Of a DNA stretch of 64,000 nt, positions 28,501 to 62,482 are shown one piece after another. The notes below the pieces were generated by a model. It was given only the letters and a program-made list of their open reading frames with translations. It was not told where the DNA came from and did no database searches. The position numbers and the translations under genes were made by a program. Position 1 is the first letter of the stretch. Every line of letters starts with the position of its first letter. The stretch is from Actinostola sp. cb2023 (lineage: Eukaryota > Cnidaria > Anthozoa > Actiniaria > Actinostolidae), in assembly GCA_033675265.1 (NCBI GenBank), contig JAUJYZ010001116.1, positions 1 through 64,000 of the forward strand, read 5' to 3'.

Positions 28501-30045
28501 CATCATCATCATCATAGACAATAGTGACCACTACCACCACAACCATCATCATCATCATAGACAATAGTGACCACTACCACCACAACCATCATCATCATCA
28601 TAGACAATAGTGACCACTACCACCACAACCATCATCATCATCATAGACAATAGTGACCACTACCACTACCACCACAACCATCATCATCATCATACACAAT
28701 AGTGACCACCATCATCATAGACAATAGTGACCACTACCACCACAACCATCATCATCATCATAGACAATAGTGACCACTACCACCACAACCATTATCATCA
28801 TCATACACAATAGTGACCACCATCATCATAGACAATAGTGACCACCATCATCATCATCATAGACAATAGTGACCACCATCATCATCATCATAGACAATAG
28901 TGACCACTACCACCACAACCATCATCATCATCATACACAATAGTGACCACCATCATCATAGACAATAGTGACCACCATCATCATCATCATAGACAATAGT
29001 GACCACTACCACTACAACCATCATCATCATCACCACCATCATCATCATAAACAATAGTGACCAACCACCATCACCATCATCATCATCATCAATAGTCATC
29101 ATCATCATAACAATAATAGAATAATAATATTTGTATTGCACGCATTACATGTGAAATATGTTCATGGGCGCATTATATCATTATAAATAAATAATAAACA
29201 ATTGTGACCCCACTGACCAGTCCATAACTATCATCATCACCATCATGAACAACAGCATCATCACCACCTTTATTTATATCAGTTTGGTTAGCTTGTGTCT
29301 ATAACCTACCAACCTGCATGTTTGACATGGCTATATCTTCTCCTTGTCGCTGTTGTTGTTGTTGAACTCTTGGATCCTGCCAGGTAGTTATTCTTGAGGC
29401 ATGATGGATGAAGTAGCTAGAATATTACAATATGCAAAGGGTTTTGGTACATGTACATGTATGTCTGCAGGTGTATATGGGGAGATTTGAAACACATCAA
29501 ATAATATGTATATAATAGTAGTACTAGTAAGCTTACTAGTAGAGAACAATTGATTTAGATGCAAATCTACAAAAATAGCAACAAAAATGGCGAGCATCTT
29601 TTAACTTTGTATCACAAGGAAATAATGACGACGGCATAATCATGTACGAAACTAGATTACACAAGTCATAAAGTATTGAACAAATATACTTACAAACAGA
29701 CGTGTAAGTTTACAAGTAAGCTTAAATTTAAAATGAAATCAAAAATTATAAAAATATCAAATAAAGCATCAAATAAATCAACTTGTCATTTTTAGCATAC
29801 CCTGCTAGCAGAGTTTCCTCTTTAATTCGACGTTTCGTAGACGTTAAGATACAAGAAGCAAAAACCAATACAGCAAACGAAAAATGCAATCATAACAAGC
29901 TATATTTGTCCCAATGAATCGTCTTATATACAAAGTATAAGTATGTTACTTACTATCTACCGACATTTCTGTCGTATTTAGCCTCCCAGCCTGGTGGTAA
30001 AGGAACATTTTGCTGCCAAGGTTGAGATTGCTGCCAAGTCGCCAT
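12743..30045 (-). CDS. WW-domain protein with two CUE-like segments and charged coiled coil (multi-exon)
   Basis: I built the exon chain by hand from GT-AG borders that keep frame: 30045-29954, 29416-29314, 27827-27789, 27059-27027, 23193-23136, 23052-22985, 22470-22422, 21541-21523, 21302(or 21312)-21142, 19976-19906, 19433-19409, and tentatively 12762-12743. The product begins with a Gln-rich leader and one complete WW domain. A Ser/Gln linker follows, then a CUE-like ubiquitin-binding segment, a Glu/Arg/Lys-rich coiled coil and a second CUE-like helix pair. WW domains bind proline motifs and CUE domains bind ubiquitin, so a ubiquitin-pathway adaptor is a reasonable inference; I do not recognise a named orthologue. 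The last two exons are weak: exon 11 reads sensibly in two frames, and the terminal exon lies beyond a 6.4 kb repeat. Introns are loaded with transposons and arrays. Confidence 0.65.
12907..19318. repeat. 6.4 kb minisatellite, 51-bp unit, about 126 copies
   Basis: The unit starts CTACAGTACTGCTTATATAT and continues AGAATGTACATGTATGTAAA then CTTCACCACAA. Most copies are identical; indels and partial units interrupt it at about 13090, 14390, 15450, 17390 and 18150. Because 51 is divisible by three and the unit lacks stops in several frames, ORFs of up to 314 codons appear on both strands; they are not genes. The 18-19 kb end is more diverged, with GTATATAAAC variants and a higher-order block repeated at about 18690 and 19050. 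The array lies in an intron or the 3' flank of the WW/CUE gene. Confidence 0.95.
19674..19722 (+). repeat. tRNA-derived fragment (SINE head?)
   Basis: The stretch CCAGTGGCTCAGTGGTTTAT AGAGCACCTGACTAAG closely follows the 5' half of a tRNA: an A-box-like TGGCTCAGTGGTT, a D arm, and the start of the anticodon arm. No B box (GGTTCGANTCC) follows within 60 bp, so it is not a complete tRNA gene and is most likely the remnant of a tRNA-derived SINE. Confidence 0.5.
19906..19976 (-). CDS. Exon 10: second CUE-like helix pair
   Basis: After the acceptor TTGACAG the exon reads [24 protein letters not shown] and ends at a GTAAGT donor. The DPEVI..ALEE pattern is typical of the second helix of a CUE domain. 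The next candidate exon (19433-19409, donor GTATGT) gives MIRLHVKG in the continuing frame or DDQIARER in another, so the C-terminus is not settled. Confidence 0.6.
20018..20459. mobile_element. MITE with inverted ends, carrying a second nested MITE
   Basis: The ends are TACAGTATGTGGTTCTAATT (20018) and its complement AATTAGAACCACATACTGTA (ending 20459). The match continues inward through the GTGAACACTGTTCAGT and ACTGAACAGTGTTCAC blocks. The left end has an extra tandem copy of GGTTCTAATTGTGAAC. The element also contains a hairpin of TTACCAGA.GCTATTATTTT type at 20338-20421. A separate inverted pair lies inside. No coding capacity is seen. Confidence 0.7.
20077..20334. mobile_element. Inner nested MITE, about 258 bp
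   Basis: Arms GGGGTGCTTAACATTTACTT and the complement of GAGTAAATGGTAAGCACCCC are followed inward by CCGGAATTTCCGG-like and TTCCGATCGGAA blocks facing each other around a 100-bp core. It interrupts the surrounding MITE, so it inserted later. Confidence 0.65.
21142..21312 (-). CDS. Exon 9: Glu/Arg/Lys-rich coiled coil with a frame problem
   Basis: The exon is almost pure purine on the coding strand. From the first acceptor (start 21312) it reads [19 protein letters not shown] but reaches a TGA after about 44 codons. From tandem acceptors 10 and 13 nt further in (ACAG start 21302, CAG start 21299) the frame is open to the GTAAGC donor, ending [19 protein letters not shown], and joins the next exon correctly. 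Either the inner NAGNAG acceptors are used, or the assembly has lost or gained a base within the purine run. The outer start followed by the inner frame would give the more natural continuous charged helix. Confidence 0.6.
21585..21690. repeat. ATC/ATT trinucleotide microsatellite
   Basis: A mixed (ATC)n, (ATT)n tract in the intron between exons 7 and 8 of the WW/CUE gene. It ends with a (TTA)n run. Confidence 0.85.
21740..22382. repeat. Minisatellite, 58-bp unit, about 11 copies
   Basis: The unit runs TTGATTATATACTGTGTTTA, CATGACATGGATGAGGGTCA, GTATGTTCCATGGAATGA. The spacing of 58 bp was checked between the units at 21767 and 21825. Two alternating variants (GGGTCAGTATG and GGRTTGAGTATG) are interleaved, suggesting a higher-order pattern. 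It ends about 40 bp downstream of the donor of exon 7. Confidence 0.93.
22422..23193 (-). CDS. Exons 5-7: first CUE-like ubiquitin-binding segment
   Basis: Exons 23193-23136, 23052-22985 and 22470-22422 join in frame to give [19 protein letters not shown], then [20 protein letters not shown], then [20 protein letters not shown] short helix with the pattern [16 protein letters not shown] resembles the CUE motif (M-F-P-x..L...GN.....A...L). It lacks the strict MFP and LL signatures, so UBA/CUE-like is the safe description. The splice phases (1, 0, 1) are consistent throughout. Confidence 0.65.
23315..23740. mobile_element. 426-bp MITE with 34-bp terminal inverted repeats
   Basis: The left end CAATTAGCCACTACCAAATC GAGCAGGGGACTGG and the right end CCAGTCCCCTGCTCGATTTG GAAGTGGCTAATTG are complements except at one or two positions. 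The interior is noncoding. It lies in the intron between exons 4 and 5 of the WW/CUE gene. Confidence 0.75.
23755..24140. repeat. ATTC/CATC tetranucleotide microsatellite
   Basis: Irregular mixture of ATTC and ATCC units over nearly 400 bp, with one internal duplication of an 80-bp segment (ATTGATTCATCCATCCATTC at 23876 and 24000). The Pro/Ser/Ile/His ORF at 23878-24180 is an artefact of it. Confidence 0.93.
24168..26284. mobile_element. 2.1 kb DNA transposon, ~120-bp TIRs, 7-bp target duplication
   Basis: The ends are CAGGAGCCCATAAGTAGGAG and its exact complement, and the arms match for about 120 bp (through GCTGTGACA, CACTTGTG, AGAACAGTTTTTCC and CCAATCAGAGAACG). Both sides are flanked by GTACAAT (24161-24167 and 26285-26291), a perfect 7-bp target-site duplication, so the borders are firm. 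Internally there is only an acidic Ser-rich ORF at 25607-25813 (-) and a damaged second copy of the same segment at about 25870-26135. No transposase catalytic domain is present, so it looks non-autonomous. It sits in an intron of the WW/CUE gene. Confidence 0.85.
25607..25813 (-). CDS. Acidic Ser-rich 68-codon ORF inside the transposon
   Basis: The frame starts [20 protein letters not shown] and is dominated by Ser, Asp and Glu. An acidic leader like this is common at the N-terminus of cut-and-paste transposases, so it may be the remaining first exon of the element's own transposase. A second diverged copy upstream (25870-26135) has a disrupted frame. Function is unknown. Confidence 0.25.
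   Translation of the reverse strand: MAGKIKLASDSDKEYSSSELNYESSSDSESSIESFGTSESLESDSGDDCASKGIQSKWFEELQHEVTD
26395..26790. repeat. Degenerate minisatellite (GTCTGTCTTAGAGAGGT-type)
   Basis: Repeats of about 17-35 bp built from TTGTCTGTCTTAGAGGGGTG and TCTGTCTAGAGAGAG. They are interrupted by GTACATGTA-type sequence and by a short AATAATAATGAACTTTATTATT palindrome at 26688-26709. Confidence 0.85.
27220..27688. mobile_element. 469-bp MITE flanked by TTAA
   Basis: The ends AGTGCAACTAACCCCT and its complement are bounded on both sides by TTAA (27216-27219 and 27689-27692). The arms match for about 150 bp, including TTTGATGACGTCTACTA. TTAA target sites are characteristic of piggyBac and Kolobok elements. 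It is noncoding, so non-autonomous, and sits in an intron between exons 3 and 4 of the WW/CUE gene. Confidence 0.8.
27860..29110. repeat. Compound minisatellite (ATC)n + CATAGACAATAGTGACCAC
   Basis: A block of about 40 bp (CATCATCATCATAGACAATA, then GTGACCACTACCACCACAAC) is repeated roughly 30 times with variable ATC number, over 1.25 kb of the intron between exons 2 and 3. A longer higher-order unit of several blocks recurs, for example from 28260 and again from 28800. Confidence 0.95.
29314..30045 (-). CDS. Exons 1-2: Gln-rich leader and WW domain
   Basis: Exon 1 (30045-29954) starts at ATG with a [12 protein letters not shown] leader. Its reading [16 protein letters not shown] continues across a phase-2 intron into exon 2 (29416-29314): [17 protein letters not shown]. 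This has every WW landmark: the LPPGW start with the first Trp at residue 20, the central aromatic triplet, the H, and the closing TTWQDPR with the second Trp. A five-Gln run and [12 protein letters not shown] follow. The donors are GTAAGT and GTTGGT. The start is chosen because the Trp/Gln leader runs straight into the domain and no earlier in-frame Met was seen close by. Confidence 0.85.
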
Positions 30046-30561
30046 CTTTAATTTTCAGCTGTTTGTGTCCAGTCTCTCTCGGATAAAAGGAGTGCCTTTC
30101 TGGATGGGAGGTTGCCATAGCTGAGGGGGCTGGGTATATAATACCTTTCCGCCAAGCCGAGCGAGAGTTGGTGGAAGTTTATATATTAGGTTTATATATT
30201 AGCAATTATCATGGATTTCACGAATGACTGGCTACTCAGAGAAAGAACAGCACTCCAGCTCTTGCAGTAAAGACATCTACACATACTTCTTCATCTTTCC
30301 TTTCAATCATTCTGTTCAACTGAAATTAACTCCATGAAGTTATGAGAAATAGGATCCGGAACAGTACAAGAACAACAACGACCATAGCTACAGCACTGTA
30401 TTGTATGCTTAGTAAGAATTAATCTGGATGTGTTTGCATCCCTTTTGACATTTTGTTGTGCATCATTTATTCCTGGGATGTTTGAGTGATATAGAATGTC
30501 TTTCTTTGGCCTGGCAGCTTTACATAGTTTTATTGAAACGGCATTGAATTTATTATCAAAA
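30046..30561. promoter_or_regulatory. Probable promoter region of the WW/CUE gene
   Basis: The 500 bp upstream of the WW/CUE ATG also separates it from the terminal exon of the next minus-strand gene. I see a GC-richer patch at 30060-30175 but no firm TATA or initiator at a definable distance. Spacing alone supports this. Confidence 0.3.
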
Positions 30562-30688
30562 CTACATTTTGTTCAAATTCCAGTTATATTCTTTGGCTGC
30601 GATGTCCACTTTTCTGCCATCTTCCATTTGTTTGATAAGTGTTTCCATTTCTAACTGTTTCTCAGCAGGTAAATATTGTGATAGCCAT
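30562..30688 (-). CDS. Orphan terminal exon of an unidentified gene
   Basis: An acceptor CTTTTAG at 30689-30695 is followed by an open frame reading WLSQYLPAEKQLEMETLIKQ, MEDGRKVDIAAKEYNWNLNK and M, then stop TAG. AATAAA follows within about 15 bp (30549-30554), a typical 3' end. The peptide has normal amino-acid use and a helical, charged character, so I think it is a real last exon. I could not find its upstream partners in the 1.5 kb before the oxidase gene's stop codon. They may be short, or this may be an exon of a gene broken by the repeats at 30.8-31.4 kb. Family unknown. Confidence 0.4.
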
Positions 30689-30877
30689 CTAAAAGTAAAA
30701 AATATATCAAACTTTTGTTGATACCTAGCATGGCCGGTGTACGTATTATTTTGACTGTAATTGATGAATAAATAAGGTGAAAATGAAAGTTCCAGTCAAC
30801 CGGGTTTAGAGTCGAGAAACAGACATTTAAGAAGAAAGAAAGGGAGAAAAAGGAGAAATAGCAAAAAAAAAAACCAC

Positions 30878-30950
30878 CTCCGGCCTGGGACTCGAACCCT
30901 GGACCCCCAGGTTCAAAAGTGATGAATGCCGGTAATTTATCCAAAAATGG
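30878..30950 (-). repeat. tRNA-like sequence, minus strand (SINE-like)
   Basis: On the minus strand GGGTTCGAGTCCCAGGCCGG provides an excellent B box with T arm. A weaker A-box-like TGGATAAATTACCGG and an anticodon-arm-like ACTTTTGAACC precede it. An A-rich tail follows (30830-30872 on the plus strand). It is probably a tRNA-derived retroposon; stems are too degraded for a confident functional tRNA. Confidence 0.4.
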
Positions 30951-31199
30951 GTCATACTCTCAGACATTATGCCGAGTCACCGTATGTTACGTATAGGACG
31001 AGGATTTCTGCCTCATCCGCGCTATCCGGGCATTACACCAATCAGCTTAGTGATCAAAGAGGGAGGGAACAGTCGGATCCTAGTCCCACTAAATAACTGC
31101 CCCGCACCACTAGGCTATCGTGCACGCTTATTGATTTGGAGGACAAAATAACCTAGTGTATCCTGTGAATGGACTGTCTATTGTTGTGCAAATTAGTAT

Positions 31200-31272
31200 G
31201 GTCCCGTGGCTCGCGTCTACAACTCAATGCGTTTGAAGCTGACGGGTCCGTGTTCGAATCCTTGATGGACCA
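31200..31272 (+). repeat. tRNA-like sequence, plus strand (SINE-like)
   Basis: GGTCCCGTGGCTCGCGTCTA starts a tRNA-sized unit with an A-box-like TGGCTCGCGTC. The B box is GTGTTCGAATCC and the acceptor-like end is GGACC. A T-rich tail follows. The leading part (TTGTTGTGCAAATTA.TATGG through TCCCGTGGCTCGC) recurs in reverse at about 61017-61055, so this belongs to a dispersed family. Confidence 0.45.
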
Positions 31273-32067
31273 ACCGGTTTTTTTTCTTTTTTCTACTTTT
31301 TTTTGTTCTTTTCAATTTGTTATTCTCTTTTTTTCTATCATTATTATTTTTCTTGTCCATTTCTTTTTTCTTTACATTAAAAGTTTCCACTTTGAATTTG
31401 CGTAAACTTTGAGATAATTTTTCATTTCTTTCTTTACTTCTCGATTCAACGAACTCCTCTTTCCACTCAAATACCGTATACTATTCAATATTGCTTTGTT
31501 AGTGTAACGAAAGACTGCTCCTGTAGGATCGACACTCTACTGAAAGACAAGAAAATCAACGTTGAACTAAGGAATACACTCCAATTGGTATGCAAATTAG
31601 TGACCCCTCGCAGAAAGACAGCTAATAATAACAGCTGACGAGATCTGACGTTACTATTTCAAGAACGAAGCGGTGAATGATGGGAAGAGAGGAAGCAGGC
31701 TGGAACGGGGCTAATGACTTCACCAAGGGTTACGTGCTATTTTGGGAGTCAATTAGAAAGGGCAACGTTTTGATTTGTATATCTACCCACTAGACAGTCA
31801 TAATAATGTTGATAAGCTGCGGGCCATCGTTGTCTGTTCCTTTACTCTCTTTGCATTTTCTCGACTTGGAGTAAACATCATCCTCATAAACGAGTCAGCT
31901 TTTGCATTGCGTCATCTTTATTATTATTGTCATCATCATCATATAAATCATCACACATAGCACTCTACAAACAATATCTTATTTGAACAACTATATCATG
32001 TGTATGGTTGGTGGTCGTTATCGAGTCATTTTCCTAACTTGTCGTAAGATATCCCCTGCATTCCGCC

Positions 32068-32103
32068 CCCCCCCCTCCCCCCCCCCCCCCCCCCCCACCC
32101 CCC
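32068..32103. repeat. Poly-C tract
   Basis: About 30 C with a few T and A interruptions, just downstream of the oxidase stop codon. It makes the Pro-rich and Gly-rich ORFs here meaningless. Confidence 0.9.
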
Positions 32104-32197
32104 CGATGCCTTGCAGTGATGGGTATCTCCCTTTGCAGGACCCCCCTTATGTAGATGTAGAAGCGCGATGAGAGGTGGCATGGGAACTAGGTTATCT

Positions 32198-59474
<27,277 letters not shown>

Positions 59475-59800
59475 TGTTGTCACCACAGGGTACCCAGGTC
59501 AGGTGATTATCAAGTGATCTACATTAGAATTGTATAAACGTCTGTAAAAATACAATTGACACTTAAAATAATTTTGTTTACCATTGTTTTATCTAAAAAG
59601 TAAGTGTCACGCATCTCAATCAAGAACTTCTAGTCCATTTTCTATATTAAAACTATAAATAGATCAGAATCGAAAGAAAATCAACAACAAAGTTAAGATG
59701 ACATGCAAAACAAGAAAATATCCACGGTGGCTCGAACTCCTGCTTGTTGGATTAACCAAATAACGCCTCTCCCACCCCTCCTACGAATCGAGACGATCAC
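59475..59800. promoter_or_regulatory. Probable promoter region of the AOX-like gene
   Basis: Upstream of the ATG at 59474. No clear TATA or initiator can be tied to a start. A tRNA-like minus-strand sequence with B box GAGTTCGAGCC lies at about 59725-59795, and a MITE follows, so the proximal promoter is probably within 250 bp. Confidence 0.3.
59725..59795 (-). repeat. tRNA-like sequence (SINE-like)
   Basis: On the minus strand GGAGTTCGAGCCACC is a B box with T arm, preceded by an anticodon-arm-like TTTGGTTAATCCAA at a suitable distance. The A box region is weak. A degenerate tRNA or tRNA-derived retroposon. Confidence 0.35.
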
Positions 59801-59809
59801 GGCTCCGAC

Positions 59810-60092
59810 CACAGGCAGCCCAACCATTGTTTTTTAGGCTATTTATAATTATTAAAATTTTTTTTTGCATGCGCGCGTCTTTTTTTGATGGGTTTCCTGT
59901 CGTAGAGCGCGCGTGCGCGATACGTATTATATTGGGTTCCCTGTGCATAGAAATGTATATGTTGGGATCCTAGCTGTGTGCGTCCTGCGGGACGCGCCCG
60001 CAGCAGAAACCCATCAAAAAAAGACGCGCACATGCAAATATATTTTTTAATAATTATAAATAGCCTCAAAAACAATAGTTGGGCTGCCTGTG
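59810..60092. mobile_element. 283-bp MITE with ~90-bp TIRs
   Basis: CACAGGCAGCCCAACCATTG, TTTTTTAGGCTATTTATAAT, TATTAAAA at the left is inverted at the right. The arms continue through GCATG.GCGCGTCTTTTTTTGATGGGTTT. GGTTGGGCTGCCTGTG also occurs at 38540 and 38599 in the oxidase intron, so the family is dispersed. Confidence 0.8.
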
Positions 60093-60485
60093 CTCCGACA
60101 TTCTCAATCTCGTCCCCAGAGCCCACGTTCCTCTTGGTCAGCAGGGACGAGATTGCGACATTCTAAGAAGCTGAGACATCGAATCGACTTACGTAGAGGG
60201 TGAAGATTTCGACCCCGCCCGCGCTATCTCGGTGCTACATAAAACTAGGTCCTAACCAAAAGGCCAGTGAGGGAGGGGATATCCGGCCCCTAAGCCATAA
60301 CTTCAGATATCCTCTATTAGACCATTCCGGCTACATTTAGTCACACATATTATATAAATGCCTAATTGGGGCAATCTATTCGGCTAAGCTTCATCTGGAA
60401 GAGGCTATTTCGCGAGACTTAGAACGACATTCCGATAATACACAGTCAATAACAAAAATAGTAAATACTAACAATACTGACCAAA

Positions 60486-60616
60486 TCCTAACCCTAAACC
60501 TAAACCTAGCCCTAACACAGTCAATAATAAATAGTAAATAATAACAATAAATACCACTGAACCCTGAACCTAACCCTAAACCTAAGCCTAACCCTAAGCC
60601 TAACCCTAACCTTAAA
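60486..60616. repeat. Degenerate interstitial telomere-like repeats (CCCTAA)
   Basis: Two clusters of CCTAACCCTAAACCTAA-type units (60486-60514 and 60563-60612). CCCTAA is the metazoan telomere unit; here it is mixed with CCTAAG and CCTGAA variants. They are separated by an AATAATAAATAGTAAATA segment that also repeats. Confidence 0.75.
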
Positions 60617-61045
60617 GCTATTTTTTTTTTACAAATTATTGAATTAAAATGATTAAAATGATATTCTTCGCCTTAGCTGAAGTTTTGCGACTGCAATCTG
60701 GTGCGCGGCCGGAGTGAAGTATATCGGCGGCTGGCAGGCTGATATAGAGGACGGGCTATCAATACTTTATATCCAGAGGGATTGCGCGTCGTTGATTCAG
60801 TTCTAGGATTCCGTGATCTCTTGTATACACCCATTTAAAAAAAAGTGCGATCTGAAATGGATGATCTGAGATCAAGACGTGGTAGACTGAGGGTCTTTCG
60901 TTAGTAATATGTGAAATTCATTCATTCGACCTCAAGCTTGGAATCACGCTTGGTGTTCGAACGAGAGATATATAAATGATATATGAGAACTGTTATTACA
61001 AAATGGGCGCTGTATTTCAGTGCGAGCCACGGGACCATAGTAATT

Positions 61046-61574
61046 TGCACAACAATAGTAGTATATCCAAACCGCCATTGTCCCACGGATCGATGATTAA
61101 GAATGGGGAATGATTAAGATCCATTGTTCCAGCGGTTGGAACAATGGAAATGGATCCGGAGGGACAAAGGCTGCCGAGACGGTCGTTAGGGAGGGTGGGA
61201 GGGAAGACAAAATTGTAGCCGCACCCAGAATACTTGCTGGACACCACGTAAAACATTCACGAAAGAGTAGCTAGCCTGTGGTCCCAAGGCATGTCCACCT
61301 CCTGCCTGGCTGAAACAACAGCTGTGTCCACCCCACCCGCCCCCTCGCGTGCCGGAAGTGTCAGGTTCGACGTTGTTCGTCCCGCTGGTTTGGTCAACTA
61401 CAATATGTTAATTACAGGACTCTTGTTATATAGTCTTGTATATCATTAAATCATCTCCCGTGGGACTATTGGGGCGGTTTGAATAGTAGTATATCCAAAC
61501 CGCCATTGTCCCACGGATCGATGATTAAGAATGGGGAATGATTAAGATCCATTGTTCCAGCGGTTGGAACAATT
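61046..61574. repeat. Direct duplication of a ~100-bp segment, with local inverted copy
   Basis: AGTAGTATATCCAAACCGCC, ATTGTCCCACGGATCGATGA, TTAAGAATGGGGAATGATTA, AGATCCATTGTTCCAGCGGT, TGGAACAAT occurs at about 61054-61147 and 61486-61571. Just before the second copy, CCGTGGGACTATTGGGGCGG TTTG (61459-61482) is the inverse of its start. Confidence 0.85.
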
Positions 61575-61678
61575 ACCATGGATCCGTTCGTTCCGACGTT
61601 CTGCCCTCTCTTTCCAATTCACGTCCCCAACATGATTCCGTAGTAAATTATTCCCCCATTCCCAAACCTCAAACTTTA

Positions 61679-61797
61679 TCCCTTACTCCCAATCCTCACA
61701 CCCAATCCTTATTTACAATCCTTATTTCTCAATCTCTATCCCTTACTCCCAATCCTCACACCCAATCCTTATTTCCAATCCTTATTCCAATCCCTTC
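61679..61797 (+). repeat. Tandem duplication of CCCAATCC-rich segment
   Basis: CCCTTACTCCCAATCCTCAC, ACCCAATCCTTATTT occurs at 61679 and 61739, a 60-bp unit. The 113-codon ORF across it is not recognised. Confidence 0.75.
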
Positions 61798-61924
61798 TTC
61801 GCATCTTCCTCCCCCACTACTCAAAAATCCTTCTTCCAAGACTGATTTGTTGATTCAGGTTTTTTGTTTTACCACTTGATCCACGGTCATCCATTATTTG
61901 CATGCCGTTCACTTCTGACCACCA

Positions 61925-62416
61925 TTGGTCCCTCCCTTCACATCTAATCTTACGGTCATACTGGCTGGTTTCTTTCTCGTCTCTCTTTTTCGTGTACTTA
62001 TCATCTTTTCACTCTTCTATTTCTTTGATTTCCTTTCACTTAGTTCCCTTTCCTTATTTCATATATATGGGGCATATTGTAACACCTTATACACGCATTC
62101 GGCAACGCGCCAGCCAGCTTTCAGTGACTCGTGTTTCCAAACACTGAGGGAGGGGCCAATGGTGGTTAACAGTCCACGGCGCAATCGCAAGGATCGGGCA
62201 CAAAGGGCTTTAGATAGCCCCGGGCATGTTAACCAACAAAGGACCTTACCACAGCATAACAAAAGGCACATTCCGGAAAGTCCCCGGCCAAAATATTCTC
62301 GAGTGCGAGCTGGTCACACCTATCAACACGTGCGAGAGATTTCGTACCTCCAAACCTCACAAGTGCGTCGACCCGGGCCAAAGGGATTCGCGGAATTGAA
62401 CAAAGCCACCAACTGA
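61925..62416 (+). CDS. Hypothetical 163-codon ORF (doubtful)
   Basis: The N-terminal third is hydrophobic (Leu/Phe/Ser-rich) and the C-terminal two thirds are basic, including RRNRKDRAQRALDSPGHVNQ and PRPKYSRVRAGHTYQHVREI. The basic half has normal composition and might be a remnant of a retroelement, but I recognise no domain. It ends 65 bp before the terminal satellite. Confidence 0.2.
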   Translation: MVPPFTSNLTVILAGFFLVSLFRVLIIFSLFYFFDFLSLSSLSLFHIYGAYCNTLYTHSATRQPAFSDSCFQTLREGPMVVNSPRRNRKDRAQRALDSPGHVNQQRTLPQHNKRHIPESPRPKYSRVRAGHTYQHVREISYLQTSQVRRPGPKGFAELNKATN

Positions 62417-62482
62417 ACACACGAAATTAGCCCGTGGCGTTCACCTAGACAATTCAATTCAGCTACCGCCAAACAACACTAG

